A stretch of 64,000 nucleotides of DNA from the NCBI RefSeq assembly GCF_000350485.1, contig NZ_AORV01000052.1, forward strand, positions 1-64,000, given 5' to 3'. This stretch comes from Ruminiclostridium cellobioparum subsp. termitidis CT1112 (lineage in GTDB: Bacteria; Bacillota; Clostridia; Acetivibrionales; DSM-1351). The translations under genes were made by a program, and so were the position numbers. This document shows, piece after piece, positions 45,864 through 56,402 of the stretch. The notes below the pieces were generated by a model. The model was not told the DNA's origin, did not search any database, and saw nothing but the letters and a program-made list of their open reading frames with translations. Every line of letters starts with the position of its first letter. Positions within the stretch are counted from its first letter, which is position 1.

Positions 45864-46205
45864 TCAGCAGGCTATGATTTCCTTAATCACGAATTCTTTT
45901 CCGCAAAGAATCTCCCAGTCGGTACTGCCACATTTAGGGCATTTGCTGCTGTTTTCAACAAGTCTGAATACCTTGCTGCACTTTGTACAAATGGCATTGC
46001 CGGGCAGAATTTCTATTTTTAATTTGGTATCCTGCAATAAAGTACCGTCAACGGCAGCAGGATAACAAGCCTCAATGTATTTCGGAATCATTGACGACAG
46101 TTCACCGACCTGGATAACCAGCGTATCAATTTTTGTCAATCCATTGCTTTTGGCAAAGTTCTCTACTGTCTTAATAACTTCAAGTATAACTCCCAACTCG
46201 TGCAC
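45864..46205 (-). CDS. hypA: HypA, nickel-insertion protein for hydrogenase maturation
   Basis: A 113-residue metallochaperone. The start is GTG at 46205, read as the conserved MHELGV N-terminus, which coordinates nickel through its His; AGGAGGG precedes it. The zinc site is two CxxC pairs (CTKCSKVF and CPKCGSTD). HypA passes nickel to the hydrogenase large subunit together with HypB. It follows the large oxidoreductase gene after 67 bases. No other hyp gene or hydrogenase subunit is present in the window. Confidence 0.9.
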   Translation of the reverse strand: MHELGVILEVIKTVENFAKSNGLTKIDTLVIQVGELSSMIPKYIEACYPAAVDGTLLQDTKLKIEILPGNAICTKCSKVFRLVENSSKCPKCGSTDWEILCGKEFVIKEIIAC

Positions 46206-46272
46206 CTGCCATCCCTCCTGTGGGTATCCAAGCCGGCCTGGATAAGCTCTCCCGGCCGGCCGTATTTGTCCT

Positions 46273-48975
46273 TTACTTTCCCCTGCCCGTGCTTTGACCT
46301 GCAAAAACAGCTTTGAAGGACCGTTTTACCTTTTTAACGGCAATCCTTCCCTGCCGTTTAATAACATGCTTTATGACAATGGGTTTCATTTTATTGAACT
46401 CAACACCTGCGCTGTCATATTTCCTCACCAGCAAAACAGCGTCAAATTTGCACCTGGTGGTACAGACACCGCAGCCGACGCACTGATATTCGTCCACAAC
46501 CACGGCACCGCAGCCCAGACAGCGTTCTGTCTCCCTTTTGAGCTGCTCTTCGGTAAAGGTCCGCCGCAAGTCCTCAAAGGTCTCTCTGGCTTCACTGCCG
46601 TCTATGTGCAGAGCCCTTTGCCTTGGCAAACGGTCGTAGCCCTCAAGGTTTAACTGCTCCCTGTCCAGTGCATGATATTCCCTCTCCCGGCCTATGGTCA
46701 AATTGTCCCCGTTGACATAGCGGTGAATGGAAACGGCACCCTGCTTGCCCAAGGCTATTGCATCTATGGCAAATTTGGGACCGGTCAGAGCATCTCCTCC
46801 CGCAAACATGTCGGGCTGGCCTGTCTGGAAAGTCACGGGATGGGCTTTGACCGTTTTATTGGGTTTCAGTTCCACTGCTGAGTCTTTCAGCAAATCTCCC
46901 CATTCGATGGCTTGACCTATTGAAATCAAAACATTTCCGGCCTGGACTACAGTGGTTTCATTTTCATCAAAAGAGGGATTGAATTTCCCGTCTTTGTCAA
47001 AAACTGATGTGCATTTCTTGAATTCCACACCTGAAACCCGCCCGTTTTCTGTAAGAATTCTCTTTGGCCCCCAGGAATTGTTTATGATAATTCCTTCCGA
47101 CAGGGCCTCCTGGATTTCTTCGTCAAGGGCAGGCATCTCACTGCGGCCTTCAAGGCAGTACATATCCACCCGGGCTGCTCCGGTTCTGGCAGCAGTTCTT
47201 GCCACGTCGACGGCAACATTCCCTCCGCCGATAACTATGGTTGGTCCCTCCAGCTTCAGAGCATCGCCAAGATTTACCCTCCGCAAGAATTCAACTCCGG
47301 TCATGGCCCCTTCGGCAGTCTCCCCCTCCAGGTTCAGGCCTCTGCCGGCCCCGGCTCCTATGGCGGCATAGAATGCTTTATAGCCCTGACTCCTGAGTTC
47401 GGGTATGGTAACATCCCGGCCCACCTCGACACCGGTCCTGAATTCAACTCCTATTTGCTTCAAAATGTCTATCTCGGCATTAACTACTTCTTTTCCCAGC
47501 CTGAAGGAAGGAATCCCCAGTGTCAGCATTCCCCCCGGTATTATCTCCTTTTCAAATACAGTGACCTGATAACCCTCCACCGCCAGGAAATAGGCGCAGG
47601 ACAGTCCGGCAGGCCCGGCTCCTATCACGGCTATCTTTATCTGCCTGCCGGGTCTCTTTTCGGGAATATACCGGTGCTCTGCCTTCAGATCCTGGTCTGC
47701 GATAAATTTTTTGATTTCATCCACGGCCAGAGGCTCATCAACACCTGCTCTTGTACAGGCCGACTCGCAGTTTCTGGGGCAGATGCGCCCGCAGACGGCA
47801 GGAAAGGGATTTTCCTTCTTTATGAGCTCCAGAGCCTCCCGGTATCTGCCCTGGGATGCCATTTTGATATAGCCCTGGATGGCTATATGTGCCGGACATT
47901 CCGATTTGCAGGGGCTGGTGCCGTCCTCGGTGACCACCTTCCTGTGCCGGTAATCAGGATCCCACCTGTCGGGCCCCCAGGCCGTATCATACGGTGTGTC
48001 TTTTTCCCGGGCCCCGGCAGGCTTCTGCTCTTTGCACAGATTTTCACCCAGCTTCAATGCATTTACCGGACAGTTTTCTACGCATTCACCGCAGGCGACG
48101 CACTTGTCCCTGTCCACCTTCGCAGCATAATTTGACCTTGAAAAATCAGGGTTTCTGTACAGGTTGGCATTTCTCAGCCCAAAACAGGAGCAGCCGCAGC
48201 AGTTGCAAATGGCAAGAGCCTTTCCCGGACCTGAGAGATTTGGTATCTGATGGGCCAGGCCTTCTCTTTCAGCCTGCCTGCAGATGGCGATTGCCTCTTC
48301 CCTTGTGATTTGCCTGCCCCTTCCTGTGCGGATATAGAAATCGGCGGCAGGTCCCAGCTGGATGCACATTTCTTCAATGGTATGGCCGCAGCCCTGTCCC
48401 ATGACCCTCATGGAGGTGCGGCAGGCACAGTCGGTAACCGAGAATATCTCATGTTTATTGAGCAGCTCGGTAATTTCCTCATAGGAGGCTTTTCTTGTGT
48501 CGGCTTCAATGGCACTGTCAATGGGAATAACCCTCATAACTCCCATCCCCACCGGGAGGTTTCCAGCCAGCACCACACCCAGTTTTCTTGTGTATTCCTC
48601 AAAGCACTCTGCAATCACAGGATACTTTGCAACATTTTCCTTGTTTGCAACCATATATTCCATTACACCCGGAACGTAAAGCTCCAGAAAATACTTATCC
48701 TCACCGTTTTCTTTTTCAAACTTTACCGAGCCGTCCACAGCCATCCTGTATAATATTTTTTCCACCCCGGCTTCAGGTCTCCGGCAGAGCGCAGCCACTT
48801 CCCCGATGCTCCTGGGTTTCCGTATTTCAAGGCATAGTGCCACTTCTGCCATTTCATCGGTGGTAACCGGCTCGAGGATTTTATATTCCGGGTCTGTGGG
48901 CTTGACTTTTACCAGCCCGCCTGTAACACCTCCGGCAATCTTGTTCGCCAGCTCCAAAACTTTTGGTTTTACCAT
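46273..48975 (-). CDS. Multidomain Fe-S/FAD pyridine-nucleotide oxidoreductase (GltD-like fusion)
   Basis: A 900-residue enzyme. Residues 1-270 hold a Cys-rich domain (CACRTSMRVMGQGCGH; ICNCCGCSCFGLR), followed by a ferredoxin cluster (CVACGECVENCPVNAL). Residues 350-800 match the glutamate-synthase small subunit type: Cys clusters (SECPAHI, CGRICPRNCESACTR), FAD motif VIGAGPAGLSCAYFLA and NADPH motif IGGGNVAVDVARTA. The C-terminus has another Fe-S pair (CLGCGAVV, CVGCGVCTTRCKFDA). ATG at 48975 follows a GGGGG site. It should move electrons between NAD(P)H and a ferredoxin-like partner. Its place between hypB and hypA is unusual. Confidence 0.88.
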   Translation of the reverse strand: MVKPKVLELANKIAGGVTGGLVKVKPTDPEYKILEPVTTDEMAEVALCLEIRKPRSIGEVAALCRRPEAGVEKILYRMAVDGSVKFEKENGEDKYFLELYVPGVMEYMVANKENVAKYPVIAECFEEYTRKLGVVLAGNLPVGMGVMRVIPIDSAIEADTRKASYEEITELLNKHEIFSVTDCACRTSMRVMGQGCGHTIEEMCIQLGPAADFYIRTGRGRQITREEAIAICRQAEREGLAHQIPNLSGPGKALAICNCCGCSCFGLRNANLYRNPDFSRSNYAAKVDRDKCVACGECVENCPVNALKLGENLCKEQKPAGAREKDTPYDTAWGPDRWDPDYRHRKVVTEDGTSPCKSECPAHIAIQGYIKMASQGRYREALELIKKENPFPAVCGRICPRNCESACTRAGVDEPLAVDEIKKFIADQDLKAEHRYIPEKRPGRQIKIAVIGAGPAGLSCAYFLAVEGYQVTVFEKEIIPGGMLTLGIPSFRLGKEVVNAEIDILKQIGVEFRTGVEVGRDVTIPELRSQGYKAFYAAIGAGAGRGLNLEGETAEGAMTGVEFLRRVNLGDALKLEGPTIVIGGGNVAVDVARTAARTGAARVDMYCLEGRSEMPALDEEIQEALSEGIIINNSWGPKRILTENGRVSGVEFKKCTSVFDKDGKFNPSFDENETTVVQAGNVLISIGQAIEWGDLLKDSAVELKPNKTVKAHPVTFQTGQPDMFAGGDALTGPKFAIDAIALGKQGAVSIHRYVNGDNLTIGREREYHALDREQLNLEGYDRLPRQRALHIDGSEARETFEDLRRTFTEEQLKRETERCLGCGAVVVDEYQCVGCGVCTTRCKFDAVLLVRKYDSAGVEFNKMKPIVIKHVIKRQGRIAVKKVKRSFKAVFAGQSTGRGK

Positions 48976-48976
48976 G

Positions 48977-49654
48977 TCAATTCCCCCTGTCTTTCCAATT
49001 CTCCACCTGTTCACGCAACCAGGCTGCCCATTCGTCCATACCCTCTCCTGTCTTTGCCGAGACGGGTATGACCCGGATATCCGGGTTCAACTTTTTTACA
49101 CGTTCCTTCACTGCCTCAAAATCAAAATTGAAATAGTCTTTTGCATCTATTTTATTGATCAATAAAACATCCACAACAGAAAACATCAAAGGATATTTTA
49201 GAGGTTTGTCGTCCCCTTCGGGCACACTCAAAATCATGGCATTTTTTACGGCTCCGGTGTCAAATTCGGCAGGACAGATCAAATTACCTATATTCTCCAG
49301 TATCACAAGGTCCAGCCCCTCTGCTTCAAGCCCGTTAAGGCCCTGTCTGGTCATATCGGCATCCAGGTGGCACATCCCTCCGGTGTGCAGCTGTATGACC
49401 TTTGTGCCTGCACCGGCCACGGTACCGGCATCCACATCGGAGTCAATATCGGCCTCCAGCACTCCTATTTTCATTTCCTCCCTCAGTGCTTCTATAGTTC
49501 TGAGAATTGTCGTTGTCTTGCCTGAACCGGGAGACGACATTAAATTCAGCAAAAAGGTCTTTCTCTTTTTCAATTCCTCCCGGAACAGATCGGCCTGACG
49601 GTTGTTGTCTTCAAAAATACTTTTCTTTATCTCTATAACCTTATATTGTTCCAT
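48977..49654 (-). CDS. hypB: HypB, GTPase for nickel insertion
   Basis: A 225-residue SIMIBI GTPase. Walker A is LMSSPGSGKTTTIL; the switch and metal site are in HTGGMCHLDADM; the guanine motif is LINKIDAKDYF. There is no His-rich nickel-storage tail. It works with HypA to deliver nickel to NiFe hydrogenase. Its stop is one base from the oxidoreductase start, so the two are co-translated. Confidence 0.92.
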   Translation of the reverse strand: MEQYKVIEIKKSIFEDNNRQADLFREELKKRKTFLLNLMSSPGSGKTTTILRTIEALREEMKIGVLEADIDSDVDAGTVAGAGTKVIQLHTGGMCHLDADMTRQGLNGLEAEGLDLVILENIGNLICPAEFDTGAVKNAMILSVPEGDDKPLKYPLMFSVVDVLLINKIDAKDYFNFDFEAVKERVKKLNPDIRVIPVSAKTGEGMDEWAAWLREQVENWKDRGN

Positions 49655-49669
49655 TGCATCACCACCTCA

Positions 49670-50692
49670 TTAAACCTGCTCTGCCGGCAGTTTCACGGCC
49701 TGGGGCAGGTTTGCCTCCGCGAGTGCCTTTATTTCCTTATACTGCTTCAAATCGGTATAGAGCTCTCCAAGATATGGATTTCTCCTTGTCCTGAACACTT
49801 TGTAAATCATGTAGGCAAATACTGCTATATTTGAAGCCAATGCGGCTATGCTGAAGGCGTACAACGGCACTTCACTATAAGAGGACGCCACGGCAAAGGC
49901 ACCTTTATCAATAAATGCTGGGAAAGTCTGTGCAAACATGCACCAGATGGCAAGCGTCTGGGCACGGTGCTGGAGCCAAGCTCCCTTTCCGACGGTAAAG
50001 GAGCAAAGTGTGGCTGCCAGAAGGAGAGCGAAACCGCAATACCAGGAGTGGCCCGGCAGGCAGTTGTATGTATAGTCAAAATTCCACAGGTCATAGGCTA
50101 TTATCCAGAACCACAGCATGTCGGGCCACAGCATGTCCCTGCTGCCGTCCTTTGCAGTCTTCTTCCTGATGCATATCCCCAACCAGCCGGTTATGGTTAT
50201 GATATTCAGGATTCCGGCAATACCGTTCATGAAATTCCAGGGTCCGCCCAGAACATACATGGCTTCGTCAGCCAGTGTTCCGCCCCCGCGGTATTGGATC
50301 CCCACCTGGAAATCCCGCAGTACCGCCTCAAGAATATTTATGGCAAGAATCAGGGGCGGAAAGCACAAGGCCCATTTCTTGTCGGATAATCTCCATTCCC
50401 TGCCGGTATGCTTGTTTTTGAAGCTGACATGTCTGATGCACCAGAAGCCTATACAACCGGCTGTGGAAGAGTATACCTTGGCCAGGTGGAACCAGTCTGT
50501 ATAGGTCGTATCACTTAATACTGTAAACCAAAGTATTGACAGGATCAGAGGTAAAATAACAAAACTTGCAAATCCAACATATTTCCATCTCCGTGCTGCT
50601 TCATTGAAGCCAAAAAGTACCGCAAAGACGATTATCCAGACACCCCATACGCCTAATGCCGTTGCACCGTCCGCATAGTTGAACACAAACAT
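49670..50692 (-). CDS. Multi-pass membrane protein of unknown function (DUF5692-like)
   Basis: A 340-residue protein with about nine predicted helices. ATG at 50692 is chosen because GGGGG precedes it and the longer reading starts with non-membrane sequence. The first helix is GVWGVWIIVFAVLFGFNEAARRW, interrupted here as GVWGVWIIVFAVLFGF and NEAARRW. Several helices contain Trp/Asp/Asn-rich patterns (WFWIIAYDLWNFDYTY, then NCLPGHSW). I recall this type as DUF5692, but this is from memory only. It lies 15 bases upstream of hypB on the same strand, so it probably belongs to that operon. Confidence 0.65.
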   Translation of the reverse strand: MFVFNYADGATALGVWGVWIIVFAVLFGFNEAARRWKYVGFASFVILPLILSILWFTVLSDTTYTDWFHLAKVYSSTAGCIGFWCIRHVSFKNKHTGREWRLSDKKWALCFPPLILAINILEAVLRDFQVGIQYRGGGTLADEAMYVLGGPWNFMNGIAGILNIITITGWLGICIRKKTAKDGSRDMLWPDMLWFWIIAYDLWNFDYTYNCLPGHSWYCGFALLLAATLCSFTVGKGAWLQHRAQTLAIWCMFAQTFPAFIDKGAFAVASSYSEVPLYAFSIAALASNIAVFAYMIYKVFRTRRNPYLGELYTDLKQYKEIKALAEANLPQAVKLPAEQV

Positions 50693-50775
50693 ACTACAAC
50701 CCCCAATTTTATTAATTTTTAGTATTATTTCAAATTCATTGTATAATTTCATCCAAATACTGTTCAATAGACAAA

Positions 50776-50808
50776 AAAAAGAAAGTGTCTATTTCACACT
50801 TTCTTTTT
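50776..50808 (-). terminator. Terminator after the TetR gene
   Basis: A 13-bp perfect stem (AAAAAGAAAGTGT with ACACTTTCTTTTT) with a 7-base loop, flanked by A and T runs, follows the TetR stop on the minus strand. Confidence 0.8.
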
Positions 50809-50856
50809 GCATACGCTTCTAGATCAATCGTTAGACCAATACTTTTATATCAGGCT

Positions 50857-51432
50857 TTATCCCATTTTTCCCTCTTCCGCAAAGGCGGCAACCGAACGGG
50901 GGATACTCCCCGTTATCATGACAAGCAGCTTCCTGAGTATGAGCTCGGGCTCTTCTTCCATTCCTTCATTTACCCATTCCATCATCAAGCCGTTGAACAC
51001 ATGCCTGTAAAAATTCACGATAAACCTTCTGTCATTGTCCTTTAATTCTACTTTGAGTTTGACGATGCATTCCTCCACTACGTCATCCAGCAGCCTGTTG
51101 GAGATGTTTATAAAAAAGGTATTTGCCTCTGACCTGTAGGAAGAATAATACACATGCAGTATCATTTTTGAATTTCTTTTCAGATAATTCATTGTAGCCA
51201 GAAATCCGCCGCTCCATGTATCAAACGTCCTGTTCTGGGCAATTTCCTTTGTGATTTCTCCATAGAACACAAATTTAAAGATATCAAAAATATCGTTGAA
51301 ATGATTGTAAAAGGTTTGCCTGTTTAAGTCACAATGTTCGCAAATCCCCTTTACCGTGATCTTATCTATGGATCTGGTTTTAATAATTTGTTTAAATGCT
51401 TCAGCTATGGCAGCTTTGGCGGTCTGCTTCAT
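50857..51432 (-). CDS. TetR family regulator (DhaS-like)
   Basis: A 191-residue regulator. The N-terminal helix-turn-helix is KITVKGICEHCDLNRQTFYNHF. The C-terminal part has the LMMEWVNEGMEE pattern of the DhaS-like TetR group. The next minus-strand genes are the membrane protein and hypB operon, but a terminator separates them. It resembles the TetR protein at 56403-56972 in length and type; the two are not close copies. Confidence 0.88.
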   Translation of the reverse strand: MKQTAKAAIAEAFKQIIKTRSIDKITVKGICEHCDLNRQTFYNHFNDIFDIFKFVFYGEITKEIAQNRTFDTWSGGFLATMNYLKRNSKMILHVYYSSYRSEANTFFINISNRLLDDVVEECIVKLKVELKDNDRRFIVNFYRHVFNGLMMEWVNEGMEEEPELILRKLLVMITGSIPRSVAAFAEEGKMG

Positions 51433-51584
51433 AGATTTCTCCTCATCTGAAAAAAAATAAGTTTTTCAGTTTCATTCAAACATCCATTCAGCCGGAATAT
51501 TCCGTCGTTTTTAAACATTTAGGTGTTGTTCCCAACAATAGTATAATATATAAACCAGTAGAATACAAATATGGAAATGAAATA

Positions 51585-52220
51585 TTATTCAGCTTGTTTT
51601 TCCCAGTTACAGATAATGTTATTGATCCTGTCCACCAGCATTGAAAAAGCCACATTGTTCATACCGCCCTCAGGAATAATAACGTCGGCATTTTTTTTGC
51701 TGGGCTCAATAAAGGCCTCGTGCATGGGTTTTACCGTATTCAGGTACTGGTTGATCACCGAATCCAGATTTCTGCCCCTTTCGTGAATATCCCGCATGAG
51801 CCTTCTGGCCAGCCTGATATCGGCATCGGTATCTACAAATACCTTGATGTCCATAATATCGGCCAATTCAGGGTTCTCAAAAATCAAAATCCCTTCCAGT
51901 ATAATGACACGTTTGGGCTCCTCCCTGACGGTCTCATCCAGCCTTCTGTATTCCACAAAAGAATAGGTGGGTCTTTCCACAGACTCAAACCTCTTAAGCT
52001 GTTTTAACTGTTCTATCAGGAGCTTTGAGTCGAAAGCGCCGGGATGGTCGAAATTAAGCAGTTTTCTTTCCTCATAGGAAAGGTGGTCAAAGGAATTATA
52101 ATAAAAATCCTGGCACAGCAGAACTACATCGTCGCCAAAAGTAGTCTTCAGCCTTTTTGCAAGAGTGGTCTTGCCGGAGCCGGTACCGCCGGCTATTCCA
52201 ATAAGTACAGCATGTTTCAT
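51585..52220 (-). CDS. udk: Uridine kinase
   Basis: A 211-residue P-loop kinase that phosphorylates uridine and cytidine in pyrimidine salvage. Walker A is IGIAGGTGSGKTTLAKRL; further motifs are LCQDFYYNSFDHLSYEER, NFDHPGAFDS, PTYSFVEYRR, VIILEGILIFENPEL and RLARRLMRDIHERGR. Length and start are normal. It is probably transcribed with the MATE pump gene 82 bases upstream. Confidence 0.95.
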   Translation of the reverse strand: MKHAVLIGIAGGTGSGKTTLAKRLKTTFGDDVVLLCQDFYYNSFDHLSYEERKLLNFDHPGAFDSKLLIEQLKQLKRFESVERPTYSFVEYRRLDETVREEPKRVIILEGILIFENPELADIMDIKVFVDTDADIRLARRLMRDIHERGRNLDSVINQYLNTVKPMHEAFIEPSKKNADVIIPEGGMNNVAFSMLVDRINNIICNWEKQAE

Positions 52221-52302
52221 GTCGCATCTCCAAATTATTTGTAATGTGCTTTCTTCAAAGATTATACCAATGTTTTTTTGCAGTTATTATTATTTTTATA
52301 AC

Positions 52303-53673
52303 CTATACATTCATATACTTCCATCTGCCCCTGTTCATCCTTACCAGATACATGACCGATCTTATGCAAAAGTCAAAGAATATACCGACCATAACTCCAA
52401 ACAAGCCCATTCCGAAAAAGTGGATGAGTACAAAGGACAAACCCACCCTGAACGTCCAGAGTCCTACGAAGGAAGTGACCATAACATACTTGATGTCACC
52501 CGCCGCCTTCAAGGTTGCCGAGCACAGATTCAAAACCGCAAGTAGCGGCTCTATTAAGCCAAATGTGCAAACTATGGCCACCGACTCCTCTATTACGAGA
52601 TGATCATTGGAGTACATGGCCGCCAGCTGTTTTGAAAATATGACCATGAGTATGCCTATGACAAAACCCACAGCCATTGTTATCTTCAAGCTGTCATAAG
52701 CGTAGGTTTCTGCCTTTTCATAATCCCTTGCCCCAAGGCTTTGTCCCACAAGGGTAGTGTTGGCAATGGCAAACCCGAATATGGGGAAGAAAGCAAGGGC
52801 ATTTATGTTTAATCCTATCTGGTATGCAGCCATAGCAACCGTTCCAAGGGAGACGATTATGATCTGGAGCACAAGAAATCCTCCCTGCATGACGGCTTGC
52901 TCTATAAAGCCCGGAACGCCTATACTGACTATCCTCTTCATCATTTCGGGCCTGATTGTGTAGTCATCCTTCAAACTCAGGTTGAGTTTGAGCTTTTTAC
53001 GGTTGTACAAAACCAGCACTCGCACCGTAACACCTACAATTCTTGAAACTGTTACGGCTATAGCCGAGCCGACTATCCCGTAGGCAGGTATATGAAGTGC
53101 CGGAACGCCAAATATAAGTACGGTATTTAATATTATGTTCAAAATGTTGACTCCGCCTGTAATGACCATTGGAGTTTTTGTATCCCCGGCCCCTCTCATG
53201 GCTCCTGATATTATGATATCAAGCACAAGAAACGGCAAATTGAAAAGCACAATATTAAAATAGCTCATTCCTGCTTTTAAAACTTCCTTTTCGGCTCCCC
53301 CGAAAAACAAACCCAGAATATTAAATGAAAACAACCTGCCCGGGATTACCATTATCAATCCCACAAGAATTGCCATGTAGCCCGATTGTATAAGTGCTCT
53401 CTTGGCATCTTCCCTGTTGCCTTCACCTGTGACTCTGGCGATAACCACCGTTGTACCTATTGATAAGCCCGAGAAAACCGTCTGCATGAACCCCATCAGC
53501 ATATTAACCATGCCGACCGCGGCAACTGCATATGTGCCTATACGGCCCATGAATATTGTGGAAACCATTCCAACCATCATTTCAAGTATTTGTTCTGTTA
53601 TTGAAGGCCAGGCCATAGATATGATTTCTTTATCCGCTTTAGCGTTTAGTTTGTACCATTTTTTCTTCATCAT
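52303..53673 (-). CDS. MATE family efflux transporter
   Basis: A 456-residue membrane protein with 12 predicted helices, in two homologous halves typical of MATE pumps (IISMAWPSITEQILEMMVGM at the start of half one and ISIGVPGFIEQAVMQ-like VSIGVPGFIEQAVMQG in half two). Conserved patterns are GAMRGAGDTKTPM and ATLKAAGDIKYVM. ATG at 53673 follows GGGG. It exports organic cations or drugs using a sodium or proton gradient. No local substrate clue is visible. Confidence 0.92.
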   Translation of the reverse strand: MMKKKWYKLNAKADKEIISMAWPSITEQILEMMVGMVSTIFMGRIGTYAVAAVGMVNMLMGFMQTVFSGLSIGTTVVIARVTGEGNREDAKRALIQSGYMAILVGLIMVIPGRLFSFNILGLFFGGAEKEVLKAGMSYFNIVLFNLPFLVLDIIISGAMRGAGDTKTPMVITGGVNILNIILNTVLIFGVPALHIPAYGIVGSAIAVTVSRIVGVTVRVLVLYNRKKLKLNLSLKDDYTIRPEMMKRIVSIGVPGFIEQAVMQGGFLVLQIIIVSLGTVAMAAYQIGLNINALAFFPIFGFAIANTTLVGQSLGARDYEKAETYAYDSLKITMAVGFVIGILMVIFSKQLAAMYSNDHLVIEESVAIVCTFGLIEPLLAVLNLCSATLKAAGDIKYVMVTSFVGLWTFRVGLSFVLIHFFGMGLFGVMVGIFFDFCIRSVMYLVRMNRGRWKYMNV

Positions 53674-54012
53674 TAACCCCATTTTTAAACTGTCCTGAAA
53701 AAAATATCCTACAAAATAATAATTATAAGAGAATTTATAATATTGTGTCAAATGCCATTATTGGAGTTAAAGCCCCATTATATATGGATCTGCCCTGAAT
53801 TATTAAATTGTTGTCTGGAGACGTGCAAAGTCATAATTTTCTGTTTTTAACAACACTTCAAAAAATCCCCCGACAGCATAATAATACTGCATACCCTTCA
53901 AAAGTATGCAGTAAAAAAAATCAAATTGCCTATCATTTTTTAACCATAGTCCGTCAATACGCTTTAAAGAACATTACCTGCGGATTTTCATCATACGGCT
54001 TCTATGCCGTAC
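53674..54012. other. Gene-free spacer with a hairpin
   Basis: This 339-base spacer between the MATE start and the xylanase stop contains no convincing gene. A 9-bp hairpin (ACTGCATAC at 53886-53894 with 53904-53912) is followed by eight A residues on the plus strand. On the minus strand, the direction of the xylanase message, it lacks a good T-run after the stem, so terminator function is uncertain. Confidence 0.4.
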
Positions 54013-54915
<903 letters not shown>

Positions 54916-55064
54916 TCACACCTCCTTTCTTTAGCTTATTAATAAAATGCATTTTATTTGATAATTATATCATATTTTGTTAAATATTACCATATAGGAA
55001 AACAATATATCCCACAGGTTTGTATTTGCCATGCACCGAAAGAATTAGAGGTCGGAAAAATGAA

Positions 55065-55092
55065 TAAGGAGTCTACATATGTAAACTCCTTA
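55065..55092 (-). terminator. Terminator of the alcohol dehydrogenase gene
   Basis: A near-perfect stem (AAGGAGTYTACATA palindrome at 55066-55092) follows the dehydrogenase stop by about 45 bases on the minus strand. A short T-rich run follows. Confidence 0.6.
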
Positions 55093-55137
55093 AAATTATC
55101 CATATAAAGTTTTCATTACATTAAATTTATATCAGCT

Positions 55138-56283
55138 TCACATCAGCTTTCTGAATAAGCCGATCAAATCTTCCACACAGGTATCCTTCGGATTGCCCGG
55201 ACGACATGCATCCGCATATGCCGACTCTGCAAGGAACTGGAGATCAGCTTCCTTGATGGCGTCCAGTTTTGCCGGAATGCCTACATCGGCAGACAGCTTC
55301 TTCACTGCCTCAATTGCAGCCCTGCGGTAATCATCCCGGGTCATGGAGCCGGTACCTTCAACTCCCATGGCCGCTGCTATTGCCTTATATTTTTCACCGG
55401 TGCACTCGGCATTGTATTCCATAACTAAAGGCAGCATCATGGCACAGGCAACTCCATGAGGTGTGTCATATGTAGCACCCAGTGTATGTGCCATGGAGTG
55501 GGCTATACCCAGGCCCACATTGGAAAAGCCCATTCCGGCTATGTACTGTCCCAATGCCATACCTTCGCGGCCTTCTTTGGTGTTCTCAACAGCACCTCTT
55601 AAATTCCCTGCTATAATTTCGATTGCCTTGATATGGAACATGTCGGTCATTTCCCATGCAGCTTTGGTAATATAACCTTCTATGGCATGGGTCAGCGCAT
55701 CCATACCTGTTGCAGCGGTAAGCCCCCTGGGCATGGAGGACATCATATCGGGATCGATGATTGCTATGACCGGCATATCATGCGGGTCAACACAGACAAA
55801 CTTTCTTTTCCTCTCAATATCGGTAATAACATAATTTATTGTAACCTCGGCTGCAGTACCTGCAGTGGTAGGGACCGCAATAATAGGTATGCTCGGCTTT
55901 TTAGTTGGAGCCACTCCCTCCAGGCTTCTCACATCTTCAAATTCAGGATTGGCTATGATTATACCGATAGCTTTGGCGGTATCCATGGAAGACCCTCCGC
56001 CTATTGCAATTATATAATCTGCCTTGGAAGCCTTAAATGCCGCCACACCGCTCTGTACATTTTCAATTGTGGGGTTTGGTTTAATGTTGGAATAGATTTC
56101 GTATTTCAAGCCTGCTGCTTCCATTAAACCAGTAACTCTTGATGTTATATTCAATTTGACCAAATCCGGGTCACTGCATATAAAGGCTTTGGAAAAGCCC
56201 CTTATTTTAACTTCATTTACAATTTCATTAACCGCACCTGACCCATGGTAGGATGTTTCATTTAACATAATTCTATATGGCAT
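55138..56283 (-). CDS. Iron-containing alcohol dehydrogenase
   Basis: A 381-residue enzyme of the group III (iron) alcohol dehydrogenases. The NAD-binding motif is IIAIGGGSSMDTAKAIG. Iron ligands lie in ATGMDALTHAIEGY, GIAHSMAHTLGATYDTPHGVACAM, split here as GIAHSMAHTLGA and YDTPHGVACAM. ATG at 56283 follows GAGGTGG. It reduces or oxidises alcohols or aldehydes, possibly butanol/ethanol or 1,2-propanediol type; the exact substrate is unclear. The TetR gene just upstream may control it. Confidence 0.93.
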   Translation of the reverse strand: MPYRIMLNETSYHGSGAVNEIVNEVKIRGFSKAFICSDPDLVKLNITSRVTGLMEAAGLKYEIYSNIKPNPTIENVQSGVAAFKASKADYIIAIGGGSSMDTAKAIGIIIANPEFEDVRSLEGVAPTKKPSIPIIAVPTTAGTAAEVTINYVITDIERKRKFVCVDPHDMPVIAIIDPDMMSSMPRGLTAATGMDALTHAIEGYITKAAWEMTDMFHIKAIEIIAGNLRGAVENTKEGREGMALGQYIAGMGFSNVGLGIAHSMAHTLGATYDTPHGVACAMMLPLVMEYNAECTGEKYKAIAAAMGVEGTGSMTRDDYRRAAIEAVKKLSADVGIPAKLDAIKEADLQFLAESAYADACRPGNPKDTCVEDLIGLFRKLM

Positions 56284-56402
56284 GATATATTCCACCTCGC
56301 TATATTTACTTTACAGCAGCTGCTATATACGCCATCATTATATCCATAATCATATTAATTATAAAGTTACAAAACAGCCGAGTTGTAACATATTACAATT
56401 GC

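Noticed and set aside
47455-48135. A 226-codon open frame on the plus strand
   Set aside because: It lies opposite the Fe-S/FAD oxidoreductase, whose motifs continue without break. The plus frame has an unusual Cys/Pro composition.
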